Source of the DNA: Filobacillus milosensis
Lineage (GTDB): Bacteria; Bacillota; Bacilli; Bacillales; Alkalibacillaceae
NCBI RefSeq assembly: GCF_004402015.1
Contig: NZ_SOPW01000019.1
Coordinates: forward strand, 1 to 64,000
DNA: 64,000 bases
Reading direction: 5' to 3'
Part shown: piece by piece, positions 53,406 to 62,819 of the stretch
How positions within the stretch are numbered: position 1 is the stretch's first letter
How the letters are laid out: each line of letters opens with the position of its first letter
Made by a program: the position numbers and the translations under genes
Notes under the pieces: model-generated
What the model was told of the DNA's origin: nothing
What the model saw: the letters and a program-made list of their open reading frames with translations, nothing else
The model's database searches: none

Positions 53406-54050
53406 ATGAAGGAACGAATTTTATACTGGATACTTTTCATTTTGCTACTAGTAGTAGTTTCGTATATTTATATGTATTGATTTAAGTACATCCTACCCGC
53501 GGGGTGGCAATCAGGTGTCTTCGGTACTATTACGGTTATTTTCATTTACTTACTAGTCCTTATTCCATTAACCGCCTATATATCAGAGAAACTAATCGTA
53601 TTTTCCGTAAGTAAAGGTTGGATTCTGACTACATTGGTGATTGCTATTCCAGTTATCATGATCTCTCTCAACATATATAACGAATATAGAGAGAAAGGTT
53701 TAGGTGAGGTCATTGAATATGACACATCAGATGTTGAAGAATTGGTGTTTTATGAGGGACATCCACCGTACAACTGGAAAACTGATGAAGTGGAGCACGC
53801 AGATGCGTTAAAAGAGTTTTTGAGTCAATATCGAGTTAAAAAGATGAGTGATGATGAATGGAATACTAATGTTTCAAAAGAAAAAGGGTTTCAAGTTACA
53901 ATCTACTTAGAAGATAAAATTATTATGTCTACTATTTATGAAAATCGTTTAATGGTATTAGGAAGCTCCTCTGGGTCTATTTTCAAGGTTACCAATGGAC
54001 CAATTGATGTTGAGTGGGTCGAAAATTACTTGAAGAAACATCGTAATTAA
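53406..54050 (+). pseudogene. Three-helix membrane protein interrupted by an in-frame TGA
   Basis: ATG 53406 has AAAGGACGG upstream. After 24 codons (first helix, LYWILFILLLVVVSYIYMY) TGA at 53478-53480 stops the frame, but the same frame stays open to 54050 with two more helices (GTITVIFIYLLVLIPLTAYI; TLVIAIPVIMISLNIY) and an external domain. Ignoring the stop gives about 214 residues. A GTG at 53634 could start a short product, without a good site. Confidence 0.7.
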
Positions 54051-54089
54051 AATGTACATACTGTTTTGGTGAACTAGTGGGGTGTTATT

Positions 54090-54353
54090 TTGAAAATCTT
54101 TTTTAAGTTTCTTTCTTCATTATTCTTAGGTTTAGCACTAGTACTGTTTATTAGTCCTATTGTGTTATATTGGTTTATTCGCGGGGATCACGCCAGGTAT
54201 ATGTGGATTATCAATGGACCCTATCCTTTTAGTCATTTTGGAAGTGGACCGTTTCAACTTTGGATGGGGATAGGTTTAATATTTAGTAGTGTTATATGTG
54301 CCGTATTTTCATTCGTGTTTTATATCATTTCTAAAAAAATTAGTGGACAATAA
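54090..54353 (+). CDS. Small two-helix membrane protein
   Basis: An 87-residue protein with TTG start (GTGGGGTG upstream); helices at about 8-30 and 60-82 with an external loop containing HARYMWIINGPYPFSHFG. Unknown function. Confidence 0.65.
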   Translation: MKIFFKFLSSLFLGLALVLFISPIVLYWFIRGDHARYMWIINGPYPFSHFGSGPFQLWMGIGLIFSSVICAVFSFVFYIISKKISGQ

Positions 54354-54382
54354 GCTACTACACTAAAAATAGTTAAGGCTTG

Positions 54383-54415
54383 AAGCATTCTTCTAAACTA
54401 GGAATGCTTTTTTAT
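54383..54415 (+). terminator. Intrinsic terminator
   Basis: AAGCATTC (54383-54390) pairs with GAATGCTT (54402-54409), followed by T residues. Confidence 0.85.
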
Positions 54416-54524
54416 TTGCGAAAATTTTTGTCGATAAAAAAATAATACTTATCAATAATTATTTATTGTAAAACGATAAAAATATGTTATTATGAAAATA
54501 CATTAATTAAGTGAGGTGCTTTTA

Positions 54525-55007
54525 ATGAAACGGGGATCAACATTGTTTTTAAAGATAGTTTTGTTTTTAATTGGAATACCGGTTCTTGCTTTTTGCATAC
54601 TTGTGGTACCTAATATTGCGGAATTTGCTACGGAGTTGTATCCAGATATGGGGCTTATTAATTATTATGTTTTTGCTGTTTTTTATGCCACAGCTATTCC
54701 TTTTTACTTTGCTCTGTATCAATCCTTCCAACTTTTAAATTATATTGATAGGAATGAAGCTTTCTCAGAGTTGTCGGTAGAGGCCTTAAAGAAGATAAAA
54801 TATAGTGCTGGTATATTTAGTATTTTGTATGTGATCGGCATGCCACTTTTTTACCTGGTGGGTGAAAAGGACGACGCTCCTGGAGTCATTTTATTAGGAA
54901 TGATCTTGGTTTTCGCATCTATGGTAATTGCGGTCTTTGCTGCTGTTTTGGAAAAACTTTTAAAAGAAGCGATAAATATAAAATCAGAAAATGACTTAAC
55001 GGTCTGA
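54525..55007 (+). CDS. DUF2975 membrane protein
   Basis: A 160-residue protein from ATG 54525 (AGTGAGGTG upstream) with four helices (about 8-28, 45-66, 90-112, 122-145) and the DUF2975-type segment FQLLNYIDRNEAFSELSVEALK. In Firmicutes this family is regularly encoded with a YozG-like XRE regulator, as here (next gene 10 nt downstream). Function unknown. Confidence 0.82.
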   Translation: MKRGSTLFLKIVLFLIGIPVLAFCILVVPNIAEFATELYPDMGLINYYVFAVFYATAIPFYFALYQSFQLLNYIDRNEAFSELSVEALKKIKYSAGIFSILYVIGMPLFYLVGEKDDAPGVILLGMILVFASMVIAVFAAVLEKLLKEAINIKSENDLTV

Positions 55008-55017
55008 GGTGATAAAC

Positions 55018-55236
55018 ATGTCAATCATAATCAATATTGATGTAATGTTGGCTAAGCGTAAAATGAGCGTCACAGAACTTTCGGAGAGGGTTGGCATCAC
55101 AATGGCAAACTTGTCTATTTTGAAAAATGGAAAAGCAAAAGCGATCCGAATATCAACTTTAAATGAGATCTGTAAGGCTTTAGATTGTCAGCCTGGAGAC
55201 ATTTTAGAATATACAAACGAGGACGAGGAAAATTAA
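55018..55236 (+). CDS. XRE-family helix-turn-helix regulator (YozG-like)
   Basis: A 72-residue single-domain regulator from ATG 55018 (GAGGTG upstream): IINIDVMLAKRKMSVTELSE leads into an XRE helix-turn-helix (GITMANLSILKNGKAKAI) and ALDCQPGDILEY. It is paired with the DUF2975 gene, which it presumably regulates. Confidence 0.92.
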   Translation: MSIIINIDVMLAKRKMSVTELSERVGITMANLSILKNGKAKAIRISTLNEICKALDCQPGDILEYTNEDEEN

Positions 55237-55281
55237 TGACTCACTTATATTGAAGTGGATGAATTGAAGGAGACGATCAAC

Positions 55282-55683
55282 TTGTTATTGAAAAATGTTT
55301 CTAATTCTTATAACTTATTACTATCTTTAGCAGCTTTTTATACAGGAATAAATATACTAACAGGTACCGGAGTTTTTTCTGAGTTTCCACAAGAATGGGT
55401 AGGTAAAATACCTTTTAATAGCTGGGAAAGTATAGCCATATTTGGAATATTAATATTTGGATTTGGGAATGCGATTGCAGCTATTTATGGATTTATAAAG
55501 AAAGGTCGAAAAATATTTATAATGACCTTAATTATGGGAGTCTTATTTCTATCATGTATGGTGTTACAAATTATTTTATTGGATGAAGTGTTCTTAGCAA
55601 CAGTACAATTTATATTAGCTAGTTCACTCCAATTATTTCTTGGGTTAGTTGGTTTAGTTAAAACCAGATTAATTTCTAACTAA
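55282..55683 (+). CDS. Four-helix membrane protein of unknown function
   Basis: About 133 residues if started at TTG 55282, which has AAGGAG (55267-55272) 9 nt upstream; a GTG at 55255 gives 142 residues but has no site. Four transmembrane helices fill the chain. No family recognised. Confidence 0.6.
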   Translation: MLLKNVSNSYNLLLSLAAFYTGINILTGTGVFSEFPQEWVGKIPFNSWESIAIFGILIFGFGNAIAAIYGFIKKGRKIFIMTLIMGVLFLSCMVLQIILLDEVFLATVQFILASSLQLFLGLVGLVKTRLISN

Positions 55684-55709
55684 ATAGAAAAGAAATAGGT
55701 GGAAAGGTC

Positions 55710-56000
55710 ATGTTAAAAATAGCATTAACACTAGTATCCATACCATTAATCATCACTCATCTTTTCATTCTTTACTTTTGGATTTTTGATTGGCGACAAT
55801 TAGTTACTGATGTTGGTTTAATTGTCTGGGTGGGTTCTATTAAATTTGGCATATTGCTTTATCTTGTATTTCGAATATATATTAAAACTGAAAAGATCAC
55901 TATACTTAATCAAAAACTAATATTCGCTACAACTTTCTTGACTATTTTATTAGCCTTTTTTGCATTAATAATAGAATTTATCACCAGCTCTATGCCCTGA
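55710..56000 (+). CDS. Small three-helix membrane protein
   Basis: A 96-residue protein with helices at about 4-24, 36-56 and 70-92; GGAAAGG upstream of ATG. Unknown function; it lies 12 nt before the broken gene at 56013, hence likely one transcript. Confidence 0.6.
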   Translation: MLKIALTLVSIPLIITHLFILYFWIFDWRQLVTDVGLIVWVGSIKFGILLYLVFRIYIKTEKITILNQKLIFATTFLTILLAFFALIIEFITSSMP

Positions 56001-56012
56001 ACGGAGGTAATA

Positions 56013-56497
56013 ATGAATATTAATAAGAGACGATCTTCATTTTTCATTTGGCTTTCACTTACCATTATTTTTAGTCCTCTATTAATATATTTGTTTATTC
56101 CTAAATTCTTGGGTGATGAGCAACAATATTTCACATTTGAAGATATAGAAGTTGCTGAACAAAAAATTGGCGATATCAAAACGCCAGTAATGCCAGAACG
56201 CTATGAGATTAAAAAAATAACTTATGATCATGACGGTTTTACTTACCCAGTCACAAAAATATTTTACGAAAAAGGAAATCATAAAATTACGTTTATGATT
56301 GCATCATCATGGTTTAATAATCTTATCTTCCATCTCAAAAACTTGAAAACGATACAATATCTGAAATGTTCTGGATTTCAAAAGATAAGAAGTACATCTT
56401 AAAATGGAGAAACTCCAAAAAGGATGCATATAAATATTTGTTTACGCGAAATGAAGAAGATAAAGAATGGTTAATTTCTATCGCAGAGAATTATTAA
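56013..56497 (+). pseudogene. Frameshifted membrane-anchored paralogue of the lipoprotein at 30267
   Basis: ATG with CGGAGG upstream; an N-terminal helix (about 11-30) replaces the lipobox. The core KIGDIKTPVMPERYEIKKIT and YPVTKIFYEKGNHKITFMIA matches the gene at 30267. A deletion near 56320-56330 shifts the frame to an early stop at 56402; the original frame resumes (MFWISKDKKYILKWRNSKKD) and ends ISIAENY at 56497. Confidence 0.8.
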
Positions 56498-56536
56498 GTA
56501 GATAGAGTGTTAATTAAATAGGGTTAATTGCATATT

Positions 56537-56567
56537 AAAAGACACTTAGATTTAAAATCCAAGTGCC
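56537..56567 (-). terminator. Terminator of the glycerophosphodiesterase gene
   Basis: On the minus strand GGCACTTGGATTT pairs with AAATCTAAGTGTC, followed by TTTT. Confidence 0.75.
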
Positions 56568-56593
56568 TATAAGTCCATTAACTCATATCGTGC

Positions 56594-57511
56594 TTATCGC
56601 ATGCCTCTTTCTTCTAACAAATTAATCAGTACATCTGGTCGATCTGTAATAATCCCATCAACACCGGCATCAACTAATTCTCTCATTTTGTCAGAATCGT
56701 TAATAGTCCAGTAGTGTACATCCATGCCTAAACGATGAGCTCCCTCAATAACATCGTCTTCAAAGAATTGAAAGTACTTGTTTTTAAGTGGCAGTTGAAG
56801 GGCATGGCCTGTTGGACGAAACAGGTTTCTCACAAATAATTTATGAGTAATCACAAAGTTAAAAGCTGATTGTTCTCCGGTACCTAAGGCAACTCTACCT
56901 TTAGCCAGTTTATTGAATCGATCAATAATTTCCTGGTCGAAGGATGCCACCATCACTTTGTCTTCCATTTCATATTCTCGAATGAGCTCCCATAGTTTTT
57001 CGGCAATCATATCATATTTTTCGGGTGGGTTAGAGTGTTTGATTTCTAACATGTATTTCATATTAGGATAACGGTCAAACACTTCTCTTAAGGTTGGTTT
57101 ATAAACTCCCAGTCCTCTAAATGAATACTCGCCATTAGTATCAAGAAAATGAAAACCTGCATCTAGCATTTGGAATTCTTCCAAAGTAAATTCAGCTACT
57201 AATCCTGTGCCATCGGTTGTACGATCGACTGACGGGTCGTGCATGAGCACAAGGTGGTCATCTTTAGTGATATGAATGTCCACTTCAATAATATCAACAC
57301 CAAGTTCTGCGGACCGTTCAATAGCTGTCATTGTATTTCCAGGCGCAATTAAATCACCGGCACGATGGGCTATGACAAGCGGACCTTCATTCTCATTTTC
57401 TAAGAATTCCAGCTGCACCACATTGGGTTGTGGTTTTATATATAATAACCAAAAGAAGAATGTATATATAATGACTATTACGATTAATATTTTGATGATT
57501 TTTCGTTTCAT
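56594..57511 (-). CDS. Membrane-anchored glycerophosphodiester phosphodiesterase
   Basis: A 305-residue GDPD: N-terminal anchor helix (about 5-25), catalytic HRAG (VIAHRAGDLIAPGNT), metal ligands in IIEVDIHITKDDHLVLMHDP and the C-terminal HYWTIND / DGIITDRPD segments. It hydrolyses glycerophosphodiesters, for example from phospholipid or teichoic acid turnover, outside the membrane. GGAGTG upstream of ATG; divergent from the dipeptidase. Confidence 0.92.
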   Translation of the reverse strand: MKRKIIKILIVIVIIYTFFFWLLYIKPQPNVVQLEFLENENEGPLVIAHRAGDLIAPGNTMTAIERSAELGVDIIEVDIHITKDDHLVLMHDPSVDRTTDGTGLVAEFTLEEFQMLDAGFHFLDTNGEYSFRGLGVYKPTLREVFDRYPNMKYMLEIKHSNPPEKYDMIAEKLWELIREYEMEDKVMVASFDQEIIDRFNKLAKGRVALGTGEQSAFNFVITHKLFVRNLFRPTGHALQLPLKNKYFQFFEDDVIEGAHRLGMDVHYWTINDSDKMRELVDAGVDGIITDRPDVLINLLEERGMR

Positions 57512-57609
57512 CTAGTTCACTCCATGGAGCATAGCTATTTTATTAGATTTATACCTTTTATCACAATGATTATAACATTTTTAGTGTATTTTTTTTCATG
57601 TTTCGTGAT

Positions 57610-57638
57610 TTGGTACTTCTTAAATGGTAAGATATATT
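57610..57638 (+). promoter_or_regulatory. Promoter of the dipeptidase gene
   Basis: TTGGTA (57610-57615), 17-bp spacer, TATATT (57633-57638). Its place argues that the upstream in-frame extension from 57524 is not translated. Confidence 0.65.
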
Positions 57639-57664
57639 TTAAAGATTCATTTAAGGAAGGGGCC

Positions 57665-59044
57665 ATGAAGATGCAAGAACAAGTTATTCAATATCTAAAA
57701 GACAATCGAGAAAAACACTTAGGTCAATTAAAAGATTTTTTAGCTATACCTAGTATTAGTGCTTTATCCGAACATCATGATGATGTTGTAAAGGCTGCTG
57801 AGTGGGTAAAAGATGATTTATTAAATATTGGCTTTGAGGAAGCTGAAGTGATGCCAAGTGATGGAAAGCCAGTCGTTTATGGTGAAGTAATCAAAAATCC
57901 AGGTGCTCCTACGGTATTAATTTATGGACACTATGATGTTCAGCCTGTAGATCCTGTAGAATTATGGGATTCTGAGCCTTTTGAAGCAACTATTCGTGAT
58001 AATAAATTATATGCGCGTGGGGCGACGGATGACAAGGGTCAAGTGTTCATGCATATGAAAGTGATGGAAGCTGTGTTAAATTCAGTGGACACACCTCCAG
58101 TTAACTTCAAAGTTTTAATTGAAGGGGAAGAAGAAATCGGAAGTCCAACATTACCTAAATTCTGTGAAGAACATGAAGATATGCTGGAAGCTGATTTAAT
58201 CGTTGTGTCTGACTCTGCTTTAATTGAAAAAGGTAAACCAACAATTACATATGGTTTACGTGGTTTAGCAGGTATTCAAATAGACGTTAAAGGTGCTAAA
58301 GGTGACCTTCACTCTGGTGAATATGGTGGAGGCGTCATGAATCCAATCCATTCGTTAGTAAAAATCCTGGATTCTTTCCGTGATGAAAACTATCGTGTGC
58401 TCGTAGACGGATTTTATGATCGTATACCTGAATTGTCAGAGGAGGAGCGTGAGGCATTAGCTGCCGTTCCTTTTGATGAAGAAAAACTGCGCCAAGACCT
58501 CGGTGTAACTGAATTGGATGGGGAAGAGGGCTACTCTTACGTTGAGCGTACGTCGGTTAGACCAACACTTGAGATAAATGGAATCTACGGCGGCTTCCAA
58601 GGTGAAGGGATCAAAACGGTCTTACCTTCAGAAGCAGCTGCGAAAATTACGTGTCGTTTGGTTCCGGACCAGAACCCAGATGAGATTGTGGAATTACTCA
58701 CGAAGCATGTTGAGAAAAACAAACCTAAAGGTGTAGAAGTAACTGTAACACCGTTTGATAAAGGGAAGCCTTATGTCACACCATTTGATCACCCGGTCAT
58801 TCAGACGGCTGCAAAAGCTTATGAAAAAGTTTATAACGAAGAGACGGCTTATATCCGTGGTGGAGGTTCAATCCCAATCGTAGCTGAGCTGGATCGAATT
58901 TTACAAGTTCCAGTTGTACTTATGGGATTCGGCCTGCCAGATGAAAATCTTCATGCACCGAATGAACACTTCCATTTAGAAAACTTTGATAAAGGAATGG
59001 AAACACTTGTACATTACTGGTTCATGCTGGAAGATGTAAAATAA
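57665..59044 (+). CDS. M20-family dipeptidase
   Basis: A 459-residue metallopeptidase (or 457 from ATG 57671), starting after GGAAGG; the open frame back to 57524 encodes a spurious helix. Zinc ligands: YGHYDVQPVD (His, with Asp), ARGATDDKGQ (Asp), IEGEEEIGSP (catalytic Glu and ligand), VVSDSALI (Asp) and the C-terminal APNEHFHLENF (His). The lid domain carries GLRGLAGIQIDVKGAKGDLH-type sequence. Cytoplasmic dipeptide hydrolysis is the likely role. Confidence 0.92.
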   Translation: MKMQEQVIQYLKDNREKHLGQLKDFLAIPSISALSEHHDDVVKAAEWVKDDLLNIGFEEAEVMPSDGKPVVYGEVIKNPGAPTVLIYGHYDVQPVDPVELWDSEPFEATIRDNKLYARGATDDKGQVFMHMKVMEAVLNSVDTPPVNFKVLIEGEEEIGSPTLPKFCEEHEDMLEADLIVVSDSALIEKGKPTITYGLRGLAGIQIDVKGAKGDLHSGEYGGGVMNPIHSLVKILDSFRDENYRVLVDGFYDRIPELSEEEREALAAVPFDEEKLRQDLGVTELDGEEGYSYVERTSVRPTLEINGIYGGFQGEGIKTVLPSEAAAKITCRLVPDQNPDEIVELLTKHVEKNKPKGVEVTVTPFDKGKPYVTPFDHPVIQTAAKAYEKVYNEETAYIRGGGSIPIVAELDRILQVPVVLMGFGLPDENLHAPNEHFHLENFDKGMETLVHYWFMLEDVK

Positions 59045-59058
59045 GTCAAAAGGATCAG

Positions 59059-59090
59059 AGACTGCTAAAAATTTTTTAGCAGTCTTTTTT
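59059..59090 (+). terminator. Terminator of the dipeptidase gene
   Basis: AGACTGCTAAAAA pairs with TTTTTAGCAGTCT, followed by a T tract. Confidence 0.88.
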
Positions 59091-59217
59091 AGCTTAAGAA
59101 AAATTTTCCTATTGTTTTTCGACATTTACCCCCCATAAAAATAAAACCCTTAACGAATGATTATGATAAATAAAACGCCAAACAAAAGTCATTAATTTAA
59201 ACTTAAATGAGGTGATT

Positions 59218-59403
59218 ATGTTGAGGTTAGAGGTAGTTGAAAAAGAGTCCGGTAAGGTTTTTATGAAAAGTTACTATGATAGTTTCTCCTCTCTTAATTT
59301 AGCCATAAGGAAATATAAGCGGGATTACGGCTCCACTAATTTTGAGTTTAAAATTAGTGCTCTAGATGAGAGTGATTATGAGAAAACGATTGGAACTAAA
59401 TAA
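59218..59403 (+). CDS. Small protein of unknown function
   Basis: About 61 residues; GAGGTG at 59209-59214 could serve ATG 59218 or TTG 59221. Soluble, charged, with alternating strands (LRLEVVEKESGKVFMKSYYD). No family recognised. A terminator follows at 59460. Confidence 0.55.
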   Translation: MLRLEVVEKESGKVFMKSYYDSFSSLNLAIRKYKRDYGSTNFEFKISALDESDYEKTIGTK

Positions 59404-59459
59404 ACTATCTTCAACTATGGATCATCTTCATTTAGACTCGTTAGGCTATTAAGAATAAA

Positions 59460-59494
59460 AAAGTGTTAATCCTATTAAGGGTTAACATTTTTTT
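59460..59494 (+). terminator. Intrinsic terminator
   Basis: GTTAATCC pairs with GGGTTAAC (one wobble), extended by an A tract opposite a T tract. Confidence 0.8.
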
Positions 59495-59548
59495 ATGTAT
59501 TGACGCTTTATAAACTTAAATTTTTTAAAAAAGTTGAATTATATCTTC

Positions 59549-59680
59549 AGCGAAAAGCGAAAGGAGGCGACTCCTGCGGGAACAGCGCGAGCCGAAAATC
59601 ACGCAAAACGAACGAAAGTGAGTTTTGGGAAGTTGAGGCCGTGCCCGCGGAAGCGTCCGCCTGTAGCGATTCGTAGAATC
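59549..59680. repeat. GC-rich Bacillaceae intergenic repeat element
   Basis: About 130 bp of strikingly GC-rich sequence in AT-rich surroundings. It begins AGCGAAAAGCGAAAGGAGGC, with GACTCCTGCGGG near 59569-59580, and ends with GTGCCCGCGGAAGCGTCCGC and CTGTAGCGA; left GGCG..CCTGCGGG and right CCCGCGG..CCGCC arms can pair. From memory, this sequence type recurs in intergenic regions of many Bacillaceae genomes. Whether it is a MITE, a structured RNA or something else is not known to me. Confidence 0.8.
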
Positions 59681-59774
59681 ATAAATTCATAATGCACAAG
59701 AATCTATAGTATTTTTAGTAAATCTTTGTAAATGGTTAAAACTAACTTTAAGAATAAACAAAGAAGTGATATTA

Positions 59775-61055
59775 GTGATTAAAAAGTTTATCTTAAAGTT
59801 TAAAGAAAGTGTCTGGGTTATTCCTGTTGCTATATGCTTATTTGCTACATTACTGACCATTCTTGTCATTTTAATTGATTACGGCTACCTAGAGGAAATC
59901 CATGATTGGATTCCAGAAGTCCTATTTACAAATGCTGAATTAGGCAAGGACATTCTAGGCGTTATTGCAGGCGCATTATTAACGATGACCACTATTACCT
60001 TTTCCACCATTATGATTGTGTTAACAACCTATTCTTCTCAATTTTCACCGCGTACCCTTCAAAATTTTATAACGGATAAACGCACATTGACTGTACTAGG
60101 TGTATTTATGGGTGGATTTTTATATTCCATTATTAGTTTATTGTTTCTTCATATTGAACACCCATCGGAAGATATTTTGTCTGCGGCTTTCTCGGTTGCT
60201 TTATCTTTGATTTGTTTAGGATTTTTTGCATTTTTTATTCAACATGTAGCGACTTTTATACAAGTGTCCAATTTAATTACAAGTATCACTGAAGAGGCTA
60301 ATCGGAACTTATATAAATTCCATAAAAAAGTTGAGGAATCAGATTATATCGTTGAAGATGAAGAAGTACAAATTCCTAGTGATTACGAGTATGTATCTAA
60401 ACTTGTCAGTCCCAGTTATGGTTACTTGCAGATTATCGATTACGAAATTCTTTTGGATTTAGCCCGAGAACACGACTTTATTGTGGGTGTGACGAATGAG
60501 ATTGGAGCTTTTGTTGTTGAGACGAGTGTGATTGCAAAGGTTTATAAAAAGGAAGAAAAGGAATTACCAAAAGACATTCAAGAGGCTTTCACGATCGGTA
60601 ATGAACGAAACGCGAGTGAAGATGTACAGTACACGATTCAAAAATTAGAGGAAATCGCATTAAGGGCAATATCGAGCGGAATTAATGATCCGCATACAGC
60701 AATAGATTGTATTCAGCATTTAGGAAAAATTTTACTACTTATTTCTAAATATCATAAAGAGCACCTGGTATATAAAGACATTAATTTACCTAGAGTGATA
60801 ACGAAGCAACGACAGTTAAGAGATATTTTTTATCAGTCTTTTTATCAAGTAATTGATTGCATGGATGAAGATGTTTCTATTTTATTCGTAACCATGGATA
60901 CATTGATTTTAATCGGTGAAGAAAGTGATGAAATCGTTCGATCAATCATCAGAGAGCTTTATTTGTATTTAAAAGCGAACTTTGATATAAGTCAGTTAAA
61001 ACCATTAGATTGCCGATATTTTGATGAAAAAGAACAGAGACTTATGCAAATCTAG
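59775..61055 (+). CDS. DUF2254 membrane protein
   Basis: About 426 residues (GTG 59775; GTG 59766 also possible, only a weak AAGAAGTG site). Four N-terminal helices (about 12-35, 55-78, 105-128, 135-160) with the DUF2254 signature LLTMTTITFSTIMIVLTTYSSQFSPRTL, in part TTITFSTIMIVLTTYSSQFS. A cytoplasmic domain with ISSGINDPHTAIDCIQHLG is typical of the family. Function unknown. Confidence 0.87.
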   Translation: MIKKFILKFKESVWVIPVAICLFATLLTILVILIDYGYLEEIHDWIPEVLFTNAELGKDILGVIAGALLTMTTITFSTIMIVLTTYSSQFSPRTLQNFITDKRTLTVLGVFMGGFLYSIISLLFLHIEHPSEDILSAAFSVALSLICLGFFAFFIQHVATFIQVSNLITSITEEANRNLYKFHKKVEESDYIVEDEEVQIPSDYEYVSKLVSPSYGYLQIIDYEILLDLAREHDFIVGVTNEIGAFVVETSVIAKVYKKEEKELPKDIQEAFTIGNERNASEDVQYTIQKLEEIALRAISSGINDPHTAIDCIQHLGKILLLISKYHKEHLVYKDINLPRVITKQRQLRDIFYQSFYQVIDCMDEDVSILFVTMDTLILIGEESDEIVRSIIRELYLYLKANFDISQLKPLDCRYFDEKEQRLMQI

Positions 61056-61145
61056 ACAAAAATTCTAAATTTTCTAAATTGACTGTAATCCACTCTCATC
61101 ATTATAATAATATTATAGTCATGTCTGATGGTATAGGTGATGAGA

Positions 61146-62819
61146 ATGGGAATTTTAATGGAACAAGTTGTTGATTTAAATATCATGGAAGATGCCAATG
61201 TCATTACAGGGCATGAACACTTAAAAGATACAACTGTTGAGTGGGTATCAGTCATGGAAGTTCCTGTTGAGAACTTTGTACGGAAACATGAGTTTGTCTT
61301 AACCACAGGAATTGGGTGTACGGATGATCCCATTCTATTTGAAAAGTTTGTTAAAGATGTCATTCATTCTGGTGCTTCTGCTTTAACGGTAGCAACAGGA
61401 AGGCATATATTAGACGTACCTGATCGTGTGACTGAATTGGCAGAAAGTTATAATTTTATATTAATAGAAATTCCTTGGAAAGTCCGTTTTTCAGATATCA
61501 TACAAGAAGTGATTGATGCGATTAATCAAGAGAATGAGTGGGAACGCCTGCAGGCAGAAGAACTCCGACAGCGCCTTACGTCTTGCGTGTTGAGTGGTGG
61601 TTCTTTACAGGATATTTTATCATTGTTACATCAACGGATTAAGATTCCAGTAGCTATTAGTGATCAAAGACAAATGATTCGTGCAAATTTTGACTTTGAT
61701 TCTGAAGTAATTAATGTGTTGAATGGACACGCAGACGGAAAGATTGAAAAATTAGATGAACCTGAAGTCCCATTAGATGAGCATCCACTTTATCATCACC
61801 TTGATCAATATGTAGTTAATGATCAAACGTGTTATGAGTTAAGTATCTTTTCTAATGATAAAAAGCAGGGTTATTTATTATTTAATCCAAATGATACGAA
61901 AGATTTATCATGGTTCACGATGAATGCATTAGAGCATGGTTTAACCGCATGTGCCTTATATTTTTTAACTGAAAACGCAATTGAAACGACGGAAATTCGA
62001 TTAAAGGATAACTTTCTTTTAGATTTAGCAAAAGAAAAACAAGAACTGACGACAAAAATTATCTCAAAAGGTGAATTATTAGGTTACGACTTAACCAAAT
62101 CCTATGCATGTATGGTGGGAGATTTTAAGTCAAAGAACATGGAGGAGCATGAAAATGAAAGGTCCGTGCAATCCTCGCTTCATAGCTTGAACTATTATGT
62201 TCAAAAAGAGATTACTCACGCCAGTCAACAGCTTCAACGTGTGACGATGTCGACCTTTGATGAAGGTGAGGTCATTATTTTTATTGAAACAGATGATTTT
62301 GCTTATCAAGAGAATGTGAATCATTTTTTGGATATGGTTGAGCGTCGGCTGCATGATCAGTTAACTCATCTTGACCTTGCCTGGGGGATTGGTTTTCATA
62401 GAGGGAGTGGCAATGTTTTCTATGAAAGCTACCAGCAGGCCCGAACAGCATTAGACATTCACACTAGACAAAACGGGTTTGGCGAGCGGACTTTTTTTGA
62501 AGAAACACGGGTTAACAGAATTCTTATGTTAATGACTAAAGAAGATGAAGTCGTTAAACAAGTTCAGGAACTTTTACAGCCATTGATTGAATATGATCAC
62601 AAAAGAAACACTGATCTGATACAAACATTTTTGACTTATCAAAAATTTAAAGGAAATGTCAGTCAGACAGCACGCGCATTGAATCTGCACCGGCAGTCTC
62701 TACTTTACCGGTTACGTAATATTGAAAAATTAACACAGCTATCTTTAGTCGATGCTGATGATTCGTTTTTATTGGAATTTAGCGTCAGACTATGGATGCT
62801 TAATAAGTTTAAGGACTAA
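61146..62819 (+). CDS. PucR-family transcription regulator
   Basis: A 557-residue regulator; ATG 61146 follows AGGTGAT by a good distance. N-terminal PucR domain (about 5-125: MGILMEQVVDLNIMEDANVI region), a central GGDEF-like/CdaR domain (about 290-420) and a C-terminal PucR helix-turn-helix (YQKFKGNVSQTARALNLHRQ, then SLLYRLRNIEKL). Family members activate catabolic genes. The neighbouring M24 peptidase resembles ectoine hydrolase, so it may control ectoine or related amide catabolism (inference). Confidence 0.9.
   Translation: MGILMEQVVDLNIMEDANVITGHEHLKDTTVEWVSVMEVPVENFVRKHEFVLTTGIGCTDDPILFEKFVKDVIHSGASALTVATGRHILDVPDRVTELAESYNFILIEIPWKVRFSDIIQEVIDAINQENEWERLQAEELRQRLTSCVLSGGSLQDILSLLHQRIKIPVAISDQRQMIRANFDFDSEVINVLNGHADGKIEKLDEPEVPLDEHPLYHHLDQYVVNDQTCYELSIFSNDKKQGYLLFNPNDTKDLSWFTMNALEHGLTACALYFLTENAIETTEIRLKDNFLLDLAKEKQELTTKIISKGELLGYDLTKSYACMVGDFKSKNMEEHENERSVQSSLHSLNYYVQKEITHASQQLQRVTMSTFDEGEVIIFIETDDFAYQENVNHFLDMVERRLHDQLTHLDLAWGIGFHRGSGNVFYESYQQARTALDIHTRQNGFGERTFFEETRVNRILMLMTKEDEVVKQVQELLQPLIEYDHKRNTDLIQTFLTYQKFKGNVSQTARALNLHRQSLLYRLRNIEKLTQLSLVDADDSFLLEFSVRLWMLNKFKD

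Noticed and set aside
3568-53480. Reassignment of TGA to a sense codon
   Set aside because: Many intact genes in the window end with TGA (for example the ATPase ending at 42132), so the two interrupted genes are better explained by mutation.
57524-57664. N-terminal extension of the dipeptidase with a hydrophobic helix
   Set aside because: A promoter (57610-57638) and a ribosome binding site lie inside it, and M20 dipeptidases are cytoplasmic and begin near MQEQVIQYL.
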